Assembly (NCBI GenBank): GCA_002701865.2
Contig: NZWH02000016.1
Location: 71,252 to 77,747, forward strand
Source: a bacterium
Lineage (GTDB): Bacteria; Desulfobacterota_D; UBA1144
DNA length: 6,496 bases
Reading direction: 5' to 3'
Positions 5,514 through 6,496 of this stretch are shown here, piece after piece. Both the position numbers and the translations under genes were made by a program. The notes below the pieces were generated by a model. The model ran no database searches. It saw only the letters and a program-made list of their open reading frames with translations, and was not told the origin of the DNA. Position 1 is the stretch's first letter. Each line of letters opens with the position of its first letter.

Positions 5514-5891
5514 TTATTTACTCATTCGCGCCTTAATAAAAAATCTTATTGAGGCAACAAAATAAGGGAAAAGGACTATAAACATTGTTGATCTAAATAA
5601 AACAGCAACCGGTCTATTTACGCTTTCACAAGTAAGTATGTCAGCGCAAGACAACAAGAGAGGAAGTTCTTTTATTCCGTTCCAACATACTACCAAGCCT
5701 AAGACCGTTAACATCACAGCGATATGTATAGCCATCCTCTGTTTATTTGTGTAGCAGGCTACTAAACCTAAAATAAATATTAATGATCCTAAAATTATAG
5801 GAATTAATACCGTAAATGTTTCATACAAATAATATCCCAATCCGCCAAGAAGAATTAAGAGTAAGCCAGTAACTTTAGTAAATAAAACCAT
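5514..5891 (-). CDS. Conserved small four-helix membrane protein, unknown function
   Basis: This 125-aa hydrophobic protein has segments at about residues 5-23, 28-46, 54-71 and 96-117. The first two helices are joined by ETFTVLIPIILG, and a basic loop NKQRMAIHIAVM (49-60) leads into the third. The glycine-rich helix 1 (LLLILLGGLGYYL) and the (T/S)x-LIP...G...G pattern recall a small conserved family of unknown role found in several bacterial phyla; I cannot name a function. Two cysteines lie in the loop CADILTCESVNRP and the C-terminus is basic (FFIKARMSK), consistent with a cytoplasmic tail. The start is well supported by AAGGAGA centred 7-9 bases before ATG 5891. It lies 21 bp upstream of umuD on the same strand, so read-through could co-express it, but a dedicated umuD promoter lies in the gap and no link to DNA repair is evident. 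Confidence 0.75.
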   Translation of the reverse strand: MVLFTKVTGLLLILLGGLGYYLYETFTVLIPIILGSLIFILGLVACYTNKQRMAIHIAVMLTVLGLVVCWNGIKELPLLLSCADILTCESVNRPVAVLFRSTMFIVLFPYFVASIRFFIKARMSK

Positions 5892-5896
5892 AAGAA

Positions 5897-5903
5897 TCTC
5901 CTT
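5897..5903 (-). promoter_or_regulatory. Strong ribosome binding site of the 125-aa membrane protein
   Basis: The minus strand reads AAGGAGA, followed by five bases and ATG 5891. It fixes the start codon and contrasts with umuD, the Nramp-like gene and the overlapping operon genes, which have weak or no Shine-Dalgarno sequences. Confidence 0.75.
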
Positions 5904-5957
5904 CGTTTTAAAGCATAGTGGTAAATATAAATAATAAATCTATAAAAATCACTTATA
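5904..5957. other. AT-rich intergenic spacer, no clear terminator
   Basis: These 54 bases separate the stop of the envelope-type protein from the ribosome binding site of the 125-aa membrane gene. No GC-rich stem followed by a T-run is visible on either strand. TATGCT at about 5915-5910 on the minus strand could be a -10, but no matching -35 stands out. Whether the two genes are cotranscribed is undecided. Confidence 0.4.
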
Positions 5958-6496
5958 TTATCTCAAAGATAGTTCAACCAGGGCTAGACCCAACATCCTA
6001 AGATCGTTACCTATCCCTAAATTCTTTTCGGAGTTAGCACCTTCTATATCAATTTCTAAAATATTTGGGTTACCAATTAGAATTATATTCTCAGGAAGTT
6101 GAAATTTAACAGTTCGAGGAAATGAATATTGGTCCTTAGGACTACTAAATATCAATGAACCAATAGGGGTTTTGTTTAGAATAAAATTAGCGGTAATTTT
6201 TTGATTTTGATTATTAATAAATACATCATTAATTTTTAAAGTTATATTAGAATATCCCCCAAATTTTGCGTCCTCAGGAACAAAAGCGATAGTAACCTTT
6301 TCACTTTTTGTCCATGCTCCCCAATGATTAAATGTGTCTATGCCACTGAAAAAAATCCAATCTGTATCTGTGATAAGATTGCCGTTTATATATGTAGGAT
6401 AAAATTTGATATCTTTGTATTTTTTTATATTTTCTCCATTCTTAAAGAAAGAAATAGGTGTAGTCTTACCTTTACTTTCTGAAATCAAAGATAAAA
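5958..6496 (-). CDS. C-terminal part of a protein with a DUF7024-like beta-sandwich domain (partial, runs off right edge)
   Basis: The frame is open from the right edge to TAA at 5958, giving about 178 C-terminal residues; the TTG at 6488 is simply the first start-like codon and the true start lies outside. No membrane segment is present in this part. Motifs include SGIDTFNHWGAWTKSEKVTIAF, split here as a Ser-Gly-x-x-x-x-x-x-WG-x-W core, then alternating beta-like stretches (NITLKINDVFINN, TANFILN, TVKFQLPENI), and the ending GIGNDLRMLGLALVELSL. The WG-x-W start and the (L)G-x-x-x-D-x-R-x-LG-x-x-L end match the C-terminal domain (DUF7024-like) I know from membrane phosphoglycerol transferases and related envelope-glycan proteins, where it resembles a carbohydrate-binding sandwich. 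The enzymatic part, if any, is upstream of the window. The domain call is from memory of the motif pattern, so moderate confidence. Confidence 0.6.
   Translation of the reverse strand, partial: LSLISESKGKTTPISFFKNGENIKKYKDIKFYPTYINGNLITDTDWIFFSGIDTFNHWGAWTKSEKVTIAFVPEDAKFGGYSNITLKINDVFINNQNQKITANFILNKTPIGSLIFSSPKDQYSFPRTVKFQLPENIILIGNPNILEIDIEGANSEKNLGIGNDLRMLGLALVELSLR

Overview
The window is strongly AT-rich chromosomal DNA (judged by eye; no exact GC value was computed). It is densely packed with short or overlapping gene junctions and encodes a UmuD/UmuC pair of the proteobacterial type. This fits a streamlined, probably marine, gammaproteobacterium-like genome (SAR86-like groups come to mind). 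The taxonomic guess is inference from composition, gene style and UmuDC similarity only. No rRNA, tRNA, CRISPR array, insertion sequence or long repeat was seen, and there is no gene-free stretch of 300 bases.

Left edge (1-168): the first 40 codons of an Nramp-family metal transporter run leftwards off the window. Its TM1 carries GVSH where classical Nramp proteins carry DPGN. A 46-bp divergent spacer separates it from a rightward operon. The spacer contains a perfect 14-bp palindrome with a TATAAT on each strand.

Rightward operon (169-3783): four genes are joined by three consecutive 4-bp stop/start overlaps (ATGA, ATGA, TTGA). In order they encode a renalase-like (COG3380-type) FAD oxidoreductase, a 353-aa multi-pass membrane protein of unknown function that may be a catalytically dead relative of M48 membrane peptidases, a second FAD-dependent amine oxidase/phytoene-desaturase-like flavoprotein, and a 138-aa histidine-bearing four-helix membrane protein. 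The tight coupling suggests that two soluble or peripheral flavoenzymes work with two membrane proteins on a shared, probably lipophilic or photo-oxidative-stress-related substrate. The substrate cannot be read from the sequence. This is the most likely place for an undescribed system.

Leftward block (6496-3778): in transcription order there is the C-terminal end of a protein with a DUF7024-like beta-sandwich domain (cell-envelope glycan type), a conserved 125-aa four-helix membrane protein with a strong ribosome binding site, then umuD and umuC (DNA polymerase V, SOS translesion synthesis). umuD is preceded by an extended -10 promoter that predicts a nearly leaderless mRNA, and no canonical LexA box is visible. 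umuC ends tail-to-tail with the rightward operon, and the two genes share a 6-bp palindrome (TTATAA) that encodes Leu-stop on both strands, leaving no room for an intergenic terminator.
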